A stretch of DNA of 64,000 bases from an uncultured Sphingomonadaceae bacterium (GTDB taxonomy: Bacteria > Pseudomonadota > Alphaproteobacteria > Sphingomonadales > Sphingomonadaceae): assembly GCA_903871605.1 (NCBI GenBank), contig CAIQHF010000036.1, positions 310,001 through 374,000 of the forward strand. The letters are read 5' to 3'. A program made the translations under genes and the position numbers. Each line of letters opens with the position of its first letter. The first letter of the stretch is position 1. The notes under the pieces were generated by a model, which saw only the letters and a list, made by a program, of their open reading frames with translations, had not been told where the DNA came from and made no database searches. Below, piece after piece: positions 27,015 through 36,876 of the stretch.

Positions 27015-29233
27015 CACAGGCTCCAGTCGATCCTCAGGCCGTAGGTGCGCGGGCGCACGATCGAATAGGCCGGCGAGGTCTGCGAGGCGAAGGGCCCGCT
27101 GAGAATGCCATATTTGTTGGTCAGATTGTCGACGAAGCCCATGATCCGGAAATGATCGCGCAGCGTGAAGGCAATGCGCGCGTCGAACAGGTTGAAGTTG
27201 CCGCGCATGAAGTCCGCGCCGAACGCCACCGGCGCGCTCGACAGGTAGCGGTGGGCCAGCCCGATCGACGGCTTGCCCGGAAGCTCGGGCAGATCATAGT
27301 CGATATTGTTCGAGATCGACCATTTGGACGAGCCGGGCAGCGTCGAGCCGGACGCGTAGCCGCCGCCTGCGGTGAAGGCATAGGGAAGAAACGCCGTCAG
27401 CCTCGCGTCCTGCAGGGTGATGCTGGTGCTGAGCGTCAGGTTGCGTACCGGTATGACCGAAGCGGCGATTTCGACGCCGGTGACGTTGGCCGACGCCGCG
27501 TTCAGCACGTAGGAATAATAGCTTGGCGCGGGGCCGAACTCGCGGGCCTGGATGTTTTTCCACACCATGTCGAAGACGGTGACGTCGGCGGTGAGACGGC
27601 CGTCGAACAACGTTGTTTTGACGCCGGCCTCGTAATTGTCGACACGATCGCTCTTGTAGGAAGACGGGATTTCCGGGAGCAGGCCGGCATTGGGATTGAT
27701 CCCGCCGACGCGATAGCCGCGCGAATAGGTGAAATAGGCGAGGAGATGGGAATTCGGGCGTACCGCGATCGATGCCTTGGGCGTGAAGCCGGTATCCTTC
27801 TGATCGGTCGAGCCCGAGAGATCGACGGTGCTCCCCGAGAGATAGCTGGCCTGGTTGAGCACGAACCCCTCGGCGCGGGTATGATAATAGCGGCCACCGG
27901 CGGTGAGCTCGAGCCCCTTCACCGGCTTCCACGTGGCCTCGCCGAAAATGCCGAAGTCGGTGTTGAGGGTGCTGGTCTCATAGCCATAGATGCGATCGCC
28001 CGGCGCGAGCGCCGACCCCAGCACGGCCTCGGCGCCGGCCGCAATCAGCTGGTCATAGCTGAACTTGGTCGAGCGCATGTAGCTCGTGCCGATCAACCAG
28101 CGCAGCGTGCCACCATTGTCCTTCGAGGCCAGCCGTGCCTCTATCGTCTTGATGTTGGCGTGCGCGTTGGTGAAGTCATAGGGCGCAAGCGAGCCCGTGC
28201 TGTGACCGGTCAGATAGCCATAGAAGCTGTCGTCGAACTGGGTGAAATTGGTCTTCTTGTCGACCGATCCGAGCACCGTCAGCGTCGCGACGTCGCCGAC
28301 GTCCTGATCGAGACGGAGGCTGTTGAGGAAAAAGCTCGTCTTCTGCGGCTCCTCGTGCGGCGTGAACCGATCATAGGTGTGATTGACGCTGATATAGGTG
28401 CCGTCGTCGAGCCGGGTGTCCTGATACGCACCGAGATAGGTGAGCTTGGTGCCGTCGAGCGGGGTCAGCACCACCGATCCGCGGACGCCGCGCGTGCGGA
28501 AGTCGTTGGTGCCCTTCTTGATCGGATCGAACGCGGTGTTGTCCAGATAGCCCGCATCGAAGCGCTGCAGGGCCATCACACGTACCGCCAGCTTGTCCTG
28601 GACGATCGGGACGTTGACCATCACCTTGCCCGCATAGTTGAGCTGGCGATCGGCATTCTTGGTCGAACCGACAAGCCCCTCGGCGGCGAGATCGAACTTC
28701 GAGACGTCCGCTGTCTTGGCTACGTAATTGACGGTGCCGCCGAGCGCGGACGAGCCGAACAGCGTTCCCTGCGGCCCGCGCTGAACCTCGACGCGATCGA
28801 GATCGAACGTATCGATGTCGGGTATGCCGATCGGAAAATTGGGTTCGACGATATTGAATTCGTTGAGATAATAGCCGACCGTCGTCTGGCCTTGCTCATG
28901 GTAGGTCGTCGCCGCGATGCCACGGATCACGACCTCGGAGACGCCCGGCTGATAGTCGTTGAACACCACGCCCGGCAGGCGATTGATATAATCCGACAGG
29001 CTGTTGGCGTTCATCCGTGCGAGCTGGTCGCCGGAGATCGCGCTGATCGGCGCGGCGATCTGGCGAATGTTTTCGCGGCGCTTGGTGGCGGTCACGATGA
29101 TGTCGGCCTGGCCACCGGCTGCGGTGGCGTCAGCGGGTTGGCCTGCATCTTGGGCCAGGGCAGGGCGGGCGAGCCCGACCGCAAGCGCGCTGGCAGCGGT
29201 CGCGGCAATCAGCAAATATCGCGAATCGAGCAT
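27014..29233 (-). CDS. TonB-dependent outer-membrane receptor linked to S9 peptidase
   Basis: About 739 residues. Signal peptide ends ARPALAQ; the plug begins DIIVTATKRRENIRQIAAP and contains VEVQRGPQGTLFGSSALGG; the barrel ends in RIDWSL. It is first in a two-gene unit with the S9 peptidase, so the substrate may be a peptide or a peptide-like compound. It is divergent from the amidohydrolase, sharing a 281-base intergenic region. Confidence 0.92.
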   Translation of the reverse strand: MLDSRYLLIAATAASALAVGLARPALAQDAGQPADATAAGGQADIIVTATKRRENIRQIAAPISAISGDQLARMNANSLSDYINRLPGVVFNDYQPGVSEVVIRGIAATTYHEQGQTTVGYYLNEFNIVEPNFPIGIPDIDTFDLDRVEVQRGPQGTLFGSSALGGTVNYVAKTADVSKFDLAAEGLVGSTKNADRQLNYAGKVMVNVPIVQDKLAVRVMALQRFDAGYLDNTAFDPIKKGTNDFRTRGVRGSVVLTPLDGTKLTYLGAYQDTRLDDGTYISVNHTYDRFTPHEEPQKTSFFLNSLRLDQDVGDVATLTVLGSVDKKTNFTQFDDSFYGYLTGHSTGSLAPYDFTNAHANIKTIEARLASKDNGGTLRWLIGTSYMRSTKFSYDQLIAAGAEAVLGSALAPGDRIYGYETSTLNTDFGIFGEATWKPVKGLELTAGGRYYHTRAEGFVLNQASYLSGSTVDLSGSTDQKDTGFTPKASIAVRPNSHLLAYFTYSRGYRVGGINPNAGLLPEIPSSYKSDRVDNYEAGVKTTLFDGRLTADVTVFDMVWKNIQAREFGPAPSYYSYVLNAASANVTGVEIAASVIPVRNLTLSTSITLQDARLTAFLPYAFTAGGGYASGSTLPGSSKWSISNNIDYDLPELPGKPSIGLAHRYLSSAPVAFGADFMRGNFNLFDARIAFTLRDHFRIMGFVDNLTNKYGILSGPFASQTSPAYSIVRPRTYGLRIDWSL

Positions 29234-29514
29234 CGATCATCTTCCCCAACACCGCCCACGGCCCCGCGCCGCGTGCAAGATGTCCTCCCCGCGCAAGCGG
29301 CCGGGTCGCGTCATGCGCGCCTGGTCCGCAATGACCGGCCGTGTCGTCGAGCCGTGTCCGGCCGCAGCTTGGCGCATAAGGCGGGCGCCAAAACATCCAA
29401 AATGCCGAGCGCGACGGGACCAAGCCGATTGGACCCGCCCGCGGGCGCGGATTGGATGTTTATCGGGCACCGTCGTATCGCCGATCCCGGGTCCGCCATC
29501 GTCCGGAGATAGAT

Positions 29515-31188
29515 ATGATAAGCCGTCGTTTGTTCGTGGGAGGTGCCTCGGCCGCCGCACTGACGCTGGCCGCTCGGCTTGACGCGCTGGCGACCGATCA
29601 TGGCCTCGATGTCGCGCTGATCAACGCCAACGCCTGGACGGGACGGGTTGGGGCGCCGCGCGCCGACGCGATCGGCATCCTGGGCGATCGGATCGTCGCG
29701 CTGGGGTCCGGCGCGGTCCGCCAGCGCATCACGCGCGCGACCCGCGTGATCGACCTCAAGGGCGCGTTCGCGATGCCCGCCTTTACCGACGGCCACACCC
29801 ATTTCCTGCGCGGCGCGACCAACCTGATCGAGCCCAACCTGCTCGACGTGCGCTCGCGCGAGGAATTCGTCGCCGCGGTCGGCCGCGCGGCGCGGGCGCG
29901 GCCCGGCAAGTGGATGCTGGGCGGCCCGTGGGACGAGCAGCGCATGGGCGGCGTGCTGCCCGCGCACGACTGGATCGACGCGGTCACGCCGGACACGCCG
30001 GTCGCGATCCCCCGCACCGATCTCCACAGCTATTTCCTCAATGCCGTGGCGCTGAGGCTCGCCGGAATCACCCGCGATACGCCCGATCCTGCGGGGGGGC
30101 AGATCGTGCGCGACGCGCAGGGCAATCCCACCGGCGTCGTCAAGGACAATGCCAAGCTGCTCGTCGATCGCATCGTCCCGCCACGCAGCGACGCCGAGGT
30201 CGACGAGATCATGCGCAAGGGCATCGCGCACGGCCTCAGCAAGGGTGTCGGCCAGGTCCACAATCCCGAGATCGACTGGAGCGTCTTTCCGTCGCTGCGC
30301 CGGCTGCGCGCGGCGGGCGAGACCGACATGCGCTTCTACGCGTTCGTGCCGGTCGCCGACTGGGAGCGGATGGCGAAGATCGTCGCCGAGGAAGGGCGCG
30401 GCGATGACTGGGTGCGTTGGGGCGCGGTCAAGGCGCTGGCCGACGGCTCGCTCGGCGCACGGACCGCAATGCTCTACGCGCCCTATACCGACGTGCCGAG
30501 CCAGACCGGGGTGCGCGTCACCAGCCTCGCCAATCTGCGCGAATGGATCGGCCAGGCGGATGCGCATGGGCTCCATGTCGCGACCCACGCGATCGGCGAC
30601 CGCGCCAATGACGACGTGCTCGACATCTATCAGGCGGTCGCCGACGCCAACGGGCCGAAGGACCGGCGTTTCCGCATCGAGCATGCGCAGCATCTGCGCC
30701 CGTCGACGATCCCGCGCTTCGCCAGGCAGAAGGTGATCGCCTCGATGCAGCCCTATCACGCGATCGACGATGGGCGCTGGGCGGTGAAGCGGATCGGCGA
30801 TGAGCGTTTGAAGGGGACCTATGCGTTCAAGTCGATGATCGACAGCGGCGCGACGGTGGCCTTCGGCTCCGACTGGCCGGTCGCGCCGCTCGATCCTCTG
30901 ACCGGCGTCTATGCCGCGATCACCCGACGGACGATCGATGGAGCCAATCCCGACGGCTGGTTGCCCGACCAGAAGATCACCGCCGAGCAGGCGCTCCACG
31001 GCTATACCGTCGCCAACGCCCATTCGGGCTTCATGGAGGATCGCACGGGACTGCTGGCGCCGGGCTATTATGCCGACATCGCGGTCTTCGACGCCGATCT
31101 CACCGCGATCGACCCGCTCAAAATCCCGAACGTGGCGGCGCTGCACACCTTCGTCGGCGGGAAGCAGCGGTTCACGACAGGCGGATAG
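29515..31188 (+). CDS. Tat-exported amidohydrolase (YtcJ-like)
   Basis: About 557 residues. ATG 29515 follows GGAG and gives a twin-arginine signal SRRLFVGG-SAAALTLAARL. Amidohydrolase superfamily, D-aminoacylase/YtcJ type: metal motif DGHTHF near residue 88, later HAIGDRAN, IEHAQHL and GSDWPV. Hydrolysis of an amide, lactam or enamide in the periplasm is expected. It is divergent from the receptor/S9 pair, which could supply peptide-like substrates. Its last 17 bases overlap the convergent PepSY gene. Confidence 0.87.
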   Translation: MISRRLFVGGASAAALTLAARLDALATDHGLDVALINANAWTGRVGAPRADAIGILGDRIVALGSGAVRQRITRATRVIDLKGAFAMPAFTDGHTHFLRGATNLIEPNLLDVRSREEFVAAVGRAARARPGKWMLGGPWDEQRMGGVLPAHDWIDAVTPDTPVAIPRTDLHSYFLNAVALRLAGITRDTPDPAGGQIVRDAQGNPTGVVKDNAKLLVDRIVPPRSDAEVDEIMRKGIAHGLSKGVGQVHNPEIDWSVFPSLRRLRAAGETDMRFYAFVPVADWERMAKIVAEEGRGDDWVRWGAVKALADGSLGARTAMLYAPYTDVPSQTGVRVTSLANLREWIGQADAHGLHVATHAIGDRANDDVLDIYQAVADANGPKDRRFRIEHAQHLRPSTIPRFARQKVIASMQPYHAIDDGRWAVKRIGDERLKGTYAFKSMIDSGATVAFGSDWPVAPLDPLTGVYAAITRRTIDGANPDGWLPDQKITAEQALHGYTVANAHSGFMEDRTGLLAPGYYADIAVFDADLTAIDPLKIPNVAALHTFVGGKQRFTTGG

Positions 31189-32368
31189 GAGGCGACGCCC
31201 GCGGTCGGCTCGAACCCGCGGGACGTCGCATCCGGCGACGCTTGAGCCAGAGATAAATGCCCGTACCCGCCTGCTCGAGCGTCGCGAGGCCGAGGACGAG
31301 ATCGAGCAGCACGCCCGGCGCTCCGATCATCTGCCCGGTGTGGAGCGGATAGAGCGCGCGCGCGACCGCGAAGCCGGCGCTGTCGCGATAGGGGTTGTCC
31401 TCATGCACGAAGCGACCGCTTGCGCCGTCGAACCAATAGGTGACCGGCCCCAGCCCGCCATAGTTCTCGCGACCCGTCGCGGTGAAGCGGATGCCCGCCA
31501 GATCGCGATCCTGATCGAACTGGAAGACCGCCGGCTGCCACAGAAGGTGGTGCGCCCGGGCTCGTTCGTTCGCCGCGACCAGCACGGCATGCATGTCCGG
31601 TGGAGTGACGCTGCGCCGCCCCGTGGCGGGAACGTCGAAGGGCGATGGCGAGGGCGGGGACAGCCGTTCGACCACGGGCATCAACGCCTCGCTGAAGAAG
31701 CTCATCGCCGCCGAGGTGAATGCCAGCACGGTGAGCGGCGCGAGCAGCCACAATCCGCTCGCACGGTGGATATCGAGCAGCATCCGCGGCAGCGGGCTGG
31801 ACCGGCGAAACACCCAGCTCCTCTTCCAGCTCTTCCAGAAGGGCCGGCGGGCTGGCCAGGTGAGCCAGACTCCGACGAAGTTGCTCAACAACCACAGCAC
31901 CGCCGTTATCCCCATCAGCCAACGCCCCACGCCGCCGATGAGGAGGTCGCAATGAAGCTCGTAGATCGCACGCATCAGGTGCGGCCGATCCCAGCCGGCG
32001 CCCGATTGCCGCGTGCCGACGACATGCCCGTCGCCGCTGTCGAGAAAGACCTCGTCGAAATCGAGCGACGCGGGGCCGCGTGGCGCGACGCTGATCGTCA
32101 TGTTGCGGCGCGGATCGGCCCGAACCGGATAATAGGTTGCGATCAGGCCGGGATTCGCATGTTGCATCGACGCCACCGCTGCTTCCGGGTCGGCGTGCCC
32201 GGCCCGGCGCGGGGTGAACAGCGCCGGATTGAGCCAGGCGTCGAGCGGGCGCTCGAAACTCAGCAGACATCCGGTCAACGCCGCGATCCCCAGGAAGATC
32301 GTCATGGCAAGCCCCGTATAGCGATGCAGGGCTATCCAGAATTGGCGCGTCACGCGTATCGTCTCCAC
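31172..32368 (-). CDS. PepSY-associated transmembrane protein
   Basis: About 398 residues, GTG start. The order is TM near residues 18-37 with IALHRYTGLAM (conserved His), a periplasmic part, a second pair of TMs (WLMGITAVLWLLSNFVGVWL), LLDIHRASGLWLLAPLTV, and a last TM near the C-terminus. PepSY_TM proteins are often iron-siderophore reductases of the inner membrane beside TonB receptors. Its role here is not fixed by context. Confidence 0.85.
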   Translation of the reverse strand: METIRVTRQFWIALHRYTGLAMTIFLGIAALTGCLLSFERPLDAWLNPALFTPRRAGHADPEAAVASMQHANPGLIATYYPVRADPRRNMTISVAPRGPASLDFDEVFLDSGDGHVVGTRQSGAGWDRPHLMRAIYELHCDLLIGGVGRWLMGITAVLWLLSNFVGVWLTWPARRPFWKSWKRSWVFRRSSPLPRMLLDIHRASGLWLLAPLTVLAFTSAAMSFFSEALMPVVERLSPPSPSPFDVPATGRRSVTPPDMHAVLVAANERARAHHLLWQPAVFQFDQDRDLAGIRFTATGRENYGGLGPVTYWFDGASGRFVHEDNPYRDSAGFAVARALYPLHTGQMIGAPGVLLDLVLGLATLEQAGTGIYLWLKRRRMRRPAGSSRPRASPPIRLS

Positions 32369-32510
32369 CTCGATGATCCGAGCCGGCGATGAAGCATGGC
32401 TGTGTCCTCGTCACCAGCCAGTTCGACGAAGCGCAGGGAGCCAAGCCGGTGGTGCGACGCGCTGCGCAGGGCAAGATTGCGGGCTGCGCAGGAGCGGGTA
32501 TGGCGGGCAT

Positions 32511-33671
32511 ATGGTGCCCGACATCGACCCGTTCCATGCCATTGCGATCAGCCGCCAGGCGCACCGGCTCGCCGCCGGCGGACGCTCGATCATCCATATG
32601 GAATTCGGGCAGCCGTCGACGGGCGCTCCGGCGGCTGCGATCGAGGCCGCGCATCGCGTGCTCGATTCGGACGGCATGGGCTATTGGGAAAGCATGCCGC
32701 TCAAGCTGCGGATCGCCGCGCATTATCGGGAAAGCCAATCCGTCGAGATCGATCCCGAGCAGGTCATCCTGACCTGTGGCGCCTCGCCCGCCTTCGTGCT
32801 GGCGCTGTCGTGCCTGTTCGTGCCCGGCGATCGGGTCGCGTTCGCGCGGCCCGGCTATGTCGCCTATCGCAACACGCTCAAGGCGCTCCATCTCGTTCCC
32901 ATCGAAATCGCGTGCGGCGCGGAGCAGCGTTACCAGATCAGCGCGGCCGCGATCGAGCGGCTCGATCCGGCGCCGCAGGGGCTCATCCTCGCAAGCCCCG
33001 CCAACCCGACCGGAACGATCATCGCCGATTCCGAGCTCGCCGCCATCGCCGAGGTCTGCCGCCGCCGCGGCATTCGGATCGTGTCGGACGAGATCTACCA
33101 TGGGCTGAGCTATGTCGGGCCGGCCCGGTCGATGCTGTGGGACGCGCCGGATGCGCTCGTCGTCAACAGCTTCTCCAAATATTTCAGCATGGCGGGTTGG
33201 CGGCTGGGCTGGCTGATCGTGCCGCCCGCCCTGATCGACGCGGCACGTGCGCGGATGGGCAATCTCTTCCTGACGCCACCGTCACTCGCCCAGCATGCCG
33301 GGCTCGTCGCCCTCGACTGCCGCGACGAGCTGGAAGGTCATGTCCGCACCTATGCGCGCAACCGGGCCTTGCTGCTGGATGCGCTCCCGGCGCTCGGGCT
33401 GCGCCGGATCGCGCCGCCCGACGGCGCCTTCTACATCTATGCCGATATCGGACATCTGACCGACGACAGCATGGCCTTCTGCATGCGCCTGCTGATGGAT
33501 ACAGGCGTCGCGACCGCGCCGGGGATCGACTTCGATCCGGCGGATGGCGGCCGCTTCATCCGGTTCAGCTTCGCGGTATCGACCGACCGGATCGCCGAGG
33601 CGATCGAGCGCATGAAGCCGTGGTTCGCGGCCGCATCCGATCAACGGGCGGATCCCCCGCTCACCGTGTGA
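32511..33671 (+). CDS. class I/II pyridoxal-phosphate aminotransferase
   Basis: About 386 residues from ATG 32511 (MVPDIDPFHAIAISRQAH). Fold type I: FGQPSTGAPAAA substrate loop, LASPANPTGT, SDEIYHGLSYVG and the PLP lysine in NSFSKYFSMAGWRLGW (Lys223), then RFSFAVSTD with the substrate-carboxylate arginine. This is the aspartate/aromatic-type aminotransferase group. The frame runs open upstream, but residues before 32511 are compositional noise. The 3' end overlaps the convergent btuF-like gene by 11 bases. Confidence 0.88.
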   Translation: MVPDIDPFHAIAISRQAHRLAAGGRSIIHMEFGQPSTGAPAAAIEAAHRVLDSDGMGYWESMPLKLRIAAHYRESQSVEIDPEQVILTCGASPAFVLALSCLFVPGDRVAFARPGYVAYRNTLKALHLVPIEIACGAEQRYQISAAAIERLDPAPQGLILASPANPTGTIIADSELAAIAEVCRRRGIRIVSDEIYHGLSYVGPARSMLWDAPDALVVNSFSKYFSMAGWRLGWLIVPPALIDAARARMGNLFLTPPSLAQHAGLVALDCRDELEGHVRTYARNRALLLDALPALGLRRIAPPDGAFYIYADIGHLTDDSMAFCMRLLMDTGVATAPGIDFDPADGGRFIRFSFAVSTDRIAEAIERMKPWFAAASDQRADPPLTV

Positions 33672-34524
33672 GCGCGTCCGCCGACCGGACCTGCGCGGCG
33701 AGCAACGCGACCGCGCGCCCATATCCGGGGCCACCGCAGACGGTCAGCGCCTGTGGAATGTGGAGATGATGCGCGGGGGGTAGGACCCGGTCGAGCAGGG
33801 GATGCCGCACCATCGCGCCGCTCCGGTCGTCGCCCGCGCGCGTGCCGTCCTCGGTGACGACGAAGTCGGGCCTGGCAAGTGCCAGCTGCTCGAGCGGGAT
33901 CTGCGACAATGCCGGGCGGCCGAGGCGCACGGCGACGTTCACCAGCCCGACGCGTCGCATCATCGCATCGACGAGCGTCCCCGTGCCGGTCAGATAGCCC
34001 TGGCGCTGGTAATAGGCGGCGCTGCGCCCGCGCCCCGGCGGATCGCCGATCCGGCCAAGCGCGGCGTGGATCGCGGCGATCAGCGCGGTTCCGCGGTCGG
34101 GATGGCCGAGCGCACCCGCCACGACCCGGATCGACTCGTCGCTGCCCGCCAGGCTGTCCTGTTGCGGCAGATCGATCATCCTCACCCCGCGCGTGGCGAG
34201 CGGCCCGAGCATTTCCCGCGTGCGATAGGGGGCGTCGATCACCAGATCGGGCCCAAGCGCGACGACCTCCTCGGCGCTGCGGTGCGTGAAGGGAAGGTGC
34301 GCCGCCCGATCGGCATAGATGGAAAGCTGCGGGTCGCGCGCCCATTCGGTCAGCGCGGCGATCTGCGGTCGATCCGCCAGCGCGATCACCAACTCGTCGG
34401 CGCACAGGCTGAGCGAGACGACCCTGCGCGGCGGATGCACCGTCGCTGGTCGGTCGGGCGGCTGGGCACCGCCCAGCATCGGCGCGACCAGCACGGCAAC
34501 GACGGATTTTCGCAAGCGGGACAC
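33661..34524 (-). CDS. btuF: periplasmic corrinoid/ferric-type binding protein (BtuF-like)
   Basis: About 287 residues with signal peptide (SVVAVLVAPMLGGAQ). Type III periplasmic-binding fold with RRVVSLSLCADELVIALADR near residue 33, GPDLVIDAPY in the middle and a C-terminal GYGRAVALLA. The family binds cobalamin or ferric complexes. It is divergent from the btuC permease, and the B12 riboswitch downstream supports a cobalamin assignment. Ferric-siderophore binding remains possible. Confidence 0.72.
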   Translation of the reverse strand: MSRLRKSVVAVLVAPMLGGAQPPDRPATVHPPRRVVSLSLCADELVIALADRPQIAALTEWARDPQLSIYADRAAHLPFTHRSAEEVVALGPDLVIDAPYRTREMLGPLATRGVRMIDLPQQDSLAGSDESIRVVAGALGHPDRGTALIAAIHAALGRIGDPPGRGRSAAYYQRQGYLTGTGTLVDAMMRRVGLVNVAVRLGRPALSQIPLEQLALARPDFVVTEDGTRAGDDRSGAMVRHPLLDRVLPPAHHLHIPQALTVCGGPGYGRAVALLAAQVRSADALTR

Positions 34525-34622
34525 GAAGGCCTTTCATTTGGGACGGCGCTACGGTTACCAGATGCGCCGAACGCGTCGGTGGCACAATCGCTGCGGACCG
34601 CATCATCTGGACGAGATCCGCC

Positions 34623-35630
34623 GTGACATATTCCTCGGGACGCGGCCGCATGTCGCTCCTCCTACCGCTGTTGCTCATGTTCGCACTGCTGAGCGGACTG
34701 CTGTCGATCGCGGTCGGGCCGGCACATATCGGGCTGCCCGCGATGGTGGCGGCGATCGAGGGAAAGGGCGACCCGATCGTCCGCGCCATCCTGCTCGATC
34801 TCCGGCTGCCACGCGCGATACTGGGGCTGGTCGTCGGTGCGATGCTCGGTGCCGGCGGTGCGGCGCTGCAGGGTTATCTGCGCAACCCGCTCGCCGAACC
34901 CGCGATACTCGGCATATCGAGCACGGCGGCGCTCGGCGCGGTGATCGCGATCTATTTCAAGCTCGCCGACACATATTCGTGGCTCGTGCCGCTGTTCGCG
35001 GTGATCGGCGCGGTGCTTGCGCTGATCCCGCTGCTCGCTCTGTCGGCACGCGGCGAGAGCGCGCTCACGCTGATCCTGGCGGGGGTGGCGCTGAGCACGC
35101 TTGCGGGGGCCGGGATCAGCCTCGCGCTCAATCTTGCGCCCAACCCCTTTGCGGCGATGGAGATCACCAGCTGGCTGCTTGGCTCGCTCGAGGATCGCTC
35201 GTTCAAGGACGTGCTCATCGCCGCACCGTGCGTCGCGATCGGGCTGGCCCTGCTGCTCGGCCAGGGCCGCGCGCTCGATGCGCTATCGCTCGGCGAGGAT
35301 GGCGCGCGGTCGCTCGGCACCGATCTCAGGAGAACACGGCTGCAGATGCTGGCCGGCATCGCGATCGGCGTCGGCGGCGCCGTCGCGGTCTCGGGAGCGA
35401 TCGGCTTCGTCGGGCTGATCGTCCCCCATCTCGTGCGGCCGCTCACCGATCGCAGCCCTTCGGCGGTGCTCCTGCCCTCGGCGGTGGCGGGCGCGCTGCT
35501 GCTGACCACCGCCGACATTGCCGTCCGCCTCGTCCCGACCGCGATGCCGCTCAAGCTCGGCGTGCTGACCGCACTCGTCGGTGTGCCGTTCTTCGTCCGT
35601 CACCTCTTGCGGGAGCGGCGGTTATGGTGA
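34623..35630 (+). CDS. btuC: FecCD/BtuC-type ABC permease
   Basis: About 335 residues, GTG 34623 (or ATG 34650). Ten hydrophobic segments with the family pattern ILLDLRLPRAILGLVVGAML, GGAALQGYLRNPLAEP, LLGSLEDRSF and SGAIGFVGLIVPHLVRPL, the conserved EAA-like coupling region. It overlaps btuD by 7 bases. This is the inner-membrane channel for cobalamin (or iron-chelate) import with the ATPase encoded next. Confidence 0.85.
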   Translation: MTYSSGRGRMSLLLPLLLMFALLSGLLSIAVGPAHIGLPAMVAAIEGKGDPIVRAILLDLRLPRAILGLVVGAMLGAGGAALQGYLRNPLAEPAILGISSTAALGAVIAIYFKLADTYSWLVPLFAVIGAVLALIPLLALSARGESALTLILAGVALSTLAGAGISLALNLAPNPFAAMEITSWLLGSLEDRSFKDVLIAAPCVAIGLALLLGQGRALDALSLGEDGARSLGTDLRRTRLQMLAGIAIGVGGAVAVSGAIGFVGLIVPHLVRPLTDRSPSAVLLPSAVAGALLLTTADIAVRLVPTAMPLKLGVLTALVGVPFFVRHLLRERRLW

Positions 35631-36400
35631 CGATCAGCTGCCGTGATCTGGATGTCGATCTCGGCGGACGGCGGGTGCTGTCGGCGATCGATCTGGACTT
35701 CGCGGCCGGCGCGCTCGTCGGCGTGATCGGTCCGAATGGTGCGGGCAAATCGACCCTGGCGCGCGCGATGCTCAATCTCGTGCCGACGGCGGGCGGATCG
35801 GTCGCGATCGACGGCGCCGAGCTTGTCGGCCTCGCCCCGTCGCATGTCGCGCGCCGCGTCGCCTATCTGCCGCAGGGTCAGGAGATCCACTGGCCGCTAT
35901 CCGTCGAGCGACTGGTCGGGCTCGGCCGCCTGCCGCATCTCGCGCCCTTCTCGCGGATCGGGCCGGTCGACCAGGCCGCGATCGAGTCGGCGATGGCGCA
36001 GACCGGCACATTGCCGCTTCGCGAGCGGATCGCGACCGAGCTGTCAGGCGGCGAACGCGCGCGGGTCATGCTCGCCCGCGCCCTGGCCACCGAGGCGCCG
36101 GCGCTGATCGTCGACGAACCGCTCGCCTCGCTCGATCCCGGTCACCAGATCGAGGTCATGGCGCTGCTTGCCGCGCGGGCGCGGGCGGGGGGGCTGGTGC
36201 TCGTCATCCTGCACGACCTCGCTGCGGCGGCGCGCTATTGCGATCGCCTCGTGCTATTGCACCATGGCCGCGTCGTGGGCGATGGTGCGGCGGGCGACGT
36301 CTTGTCCGATGCGGCGCTCGATGCCGTCTATGGCATCTCGGCATGGCGCGGCGAGGCAGAGGGCGCGCCGCTGTTCGTCCCGCTGCGCCGTCGTGACTGA
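35624..36400 (+). CDS. btuD: ABC transporter ATP-binding protein (BtuD-like)
   Basis: About 258 residues; ATG 35624 overlaps the permease stop and has a GGGAGCGG ribosome site. Walker A GPNGAGKST at residues 36-44, Q-loop LPQGQEI, signature LSGGERARVM, Walker B ALIVDEPLASLD, H-loop LHDLAAAARYCDR. It energises the BtuFC importer. The B12 riboswitch lies 122 bases after its stop. Confidence 0.85.
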   Translation: MVTISCRDLDVDLGGRRVLSAIDLDFAAGALVGVIGPNGAGKSTLARAMLNLVPTAGGSVAIDGAELVGLAPSHVARRVAYLPQGQEIHWPLSVERLVGLGRLPHLAPFSRIGPVDQAAIESAMAQTGTLPLRERIATELSGGERARVMLARALATEAPALIVDEPLASLDPGHQIEVMALLAARARAGGLVLVILHDLAAAARYCDRLVLLHHGRVVGDGAAGDVLSDAALDAVYGISAWRGEAEGAPLFVPLRRRD

Positions 36401-36521
36401 CCGGGCGAATGCCCCCCGTCGGACCGATCGACGCAAGCACTGATCAATCCGACTAGCCGACCGGGATCGTTTCGGTTATCGCCGCGATCGGAACCCGATC
36501 CTGTCGGGCTCCATGATCGCG

Positions 36522-36735
36522 CCGGTGCCCGGAGACGGGCCTTGAGGGAATGCGGTGAGGGCGGGTTGCCGCCTCAATCCGCAGCTGTCCCTGCAACTGT
36601 AAGTGGCGAGCGCGATGCACATCGCCCGTTCTTCGGACGGGCAGCCACTGGGCCGGACGCATCATCATGCGGCGACCTGGGAAGGCCGTGCATCGCGTGA
36701 TGACCCACGAGCCAGGAGACCTGCTGGCGCACCGG
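36522..36735 (+). ncRNA. adenosylcobalamin (B12) riboswitch
   Basis: Conserved elements occur in order: CCGGTGC (36522-36528), which pairs with GCACCGG (36729-36735) to close P1; GGGAATGCGGTG and CCGCAGCTG; the core CCCTGCAACTGTAAG-GGCGA; GCCACTGG; GGGAAGG; the ATGACCCACGAGCCAGGAGACCTGC block (B12 box) at about 36700-36724. This is a full-length AdoCbl-type aptamer controlling the btuB-like receptor downstream: effector binding should lower its expression. Confidence 0.93.
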
Positions 36736-36858
36736 TCGCTCTTGCCTGGTCCAGGGGATGGTCACGGCACGGTATTCCGTCTGAGCGACGAACCATGCGG
36801 CTGGGGCCGCATCGGTGTGCGCCGACGGTGCTCTCGCGCCCGCCGCCGTCGCGCGCCG

Positions 36859-36876
36859 ACCGTTCGCTCGAACGGT
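36859..36876 (+). promoter_or_regulatory. hairpin in the btuB leader
   Basis: Seven-base arms ACCGTTC and GAACGGT around GCTC, 46 bases before btuB's ATG and downstream of the riboswitch. It is a candidate part of the expression platform. Confidence 0.4.
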
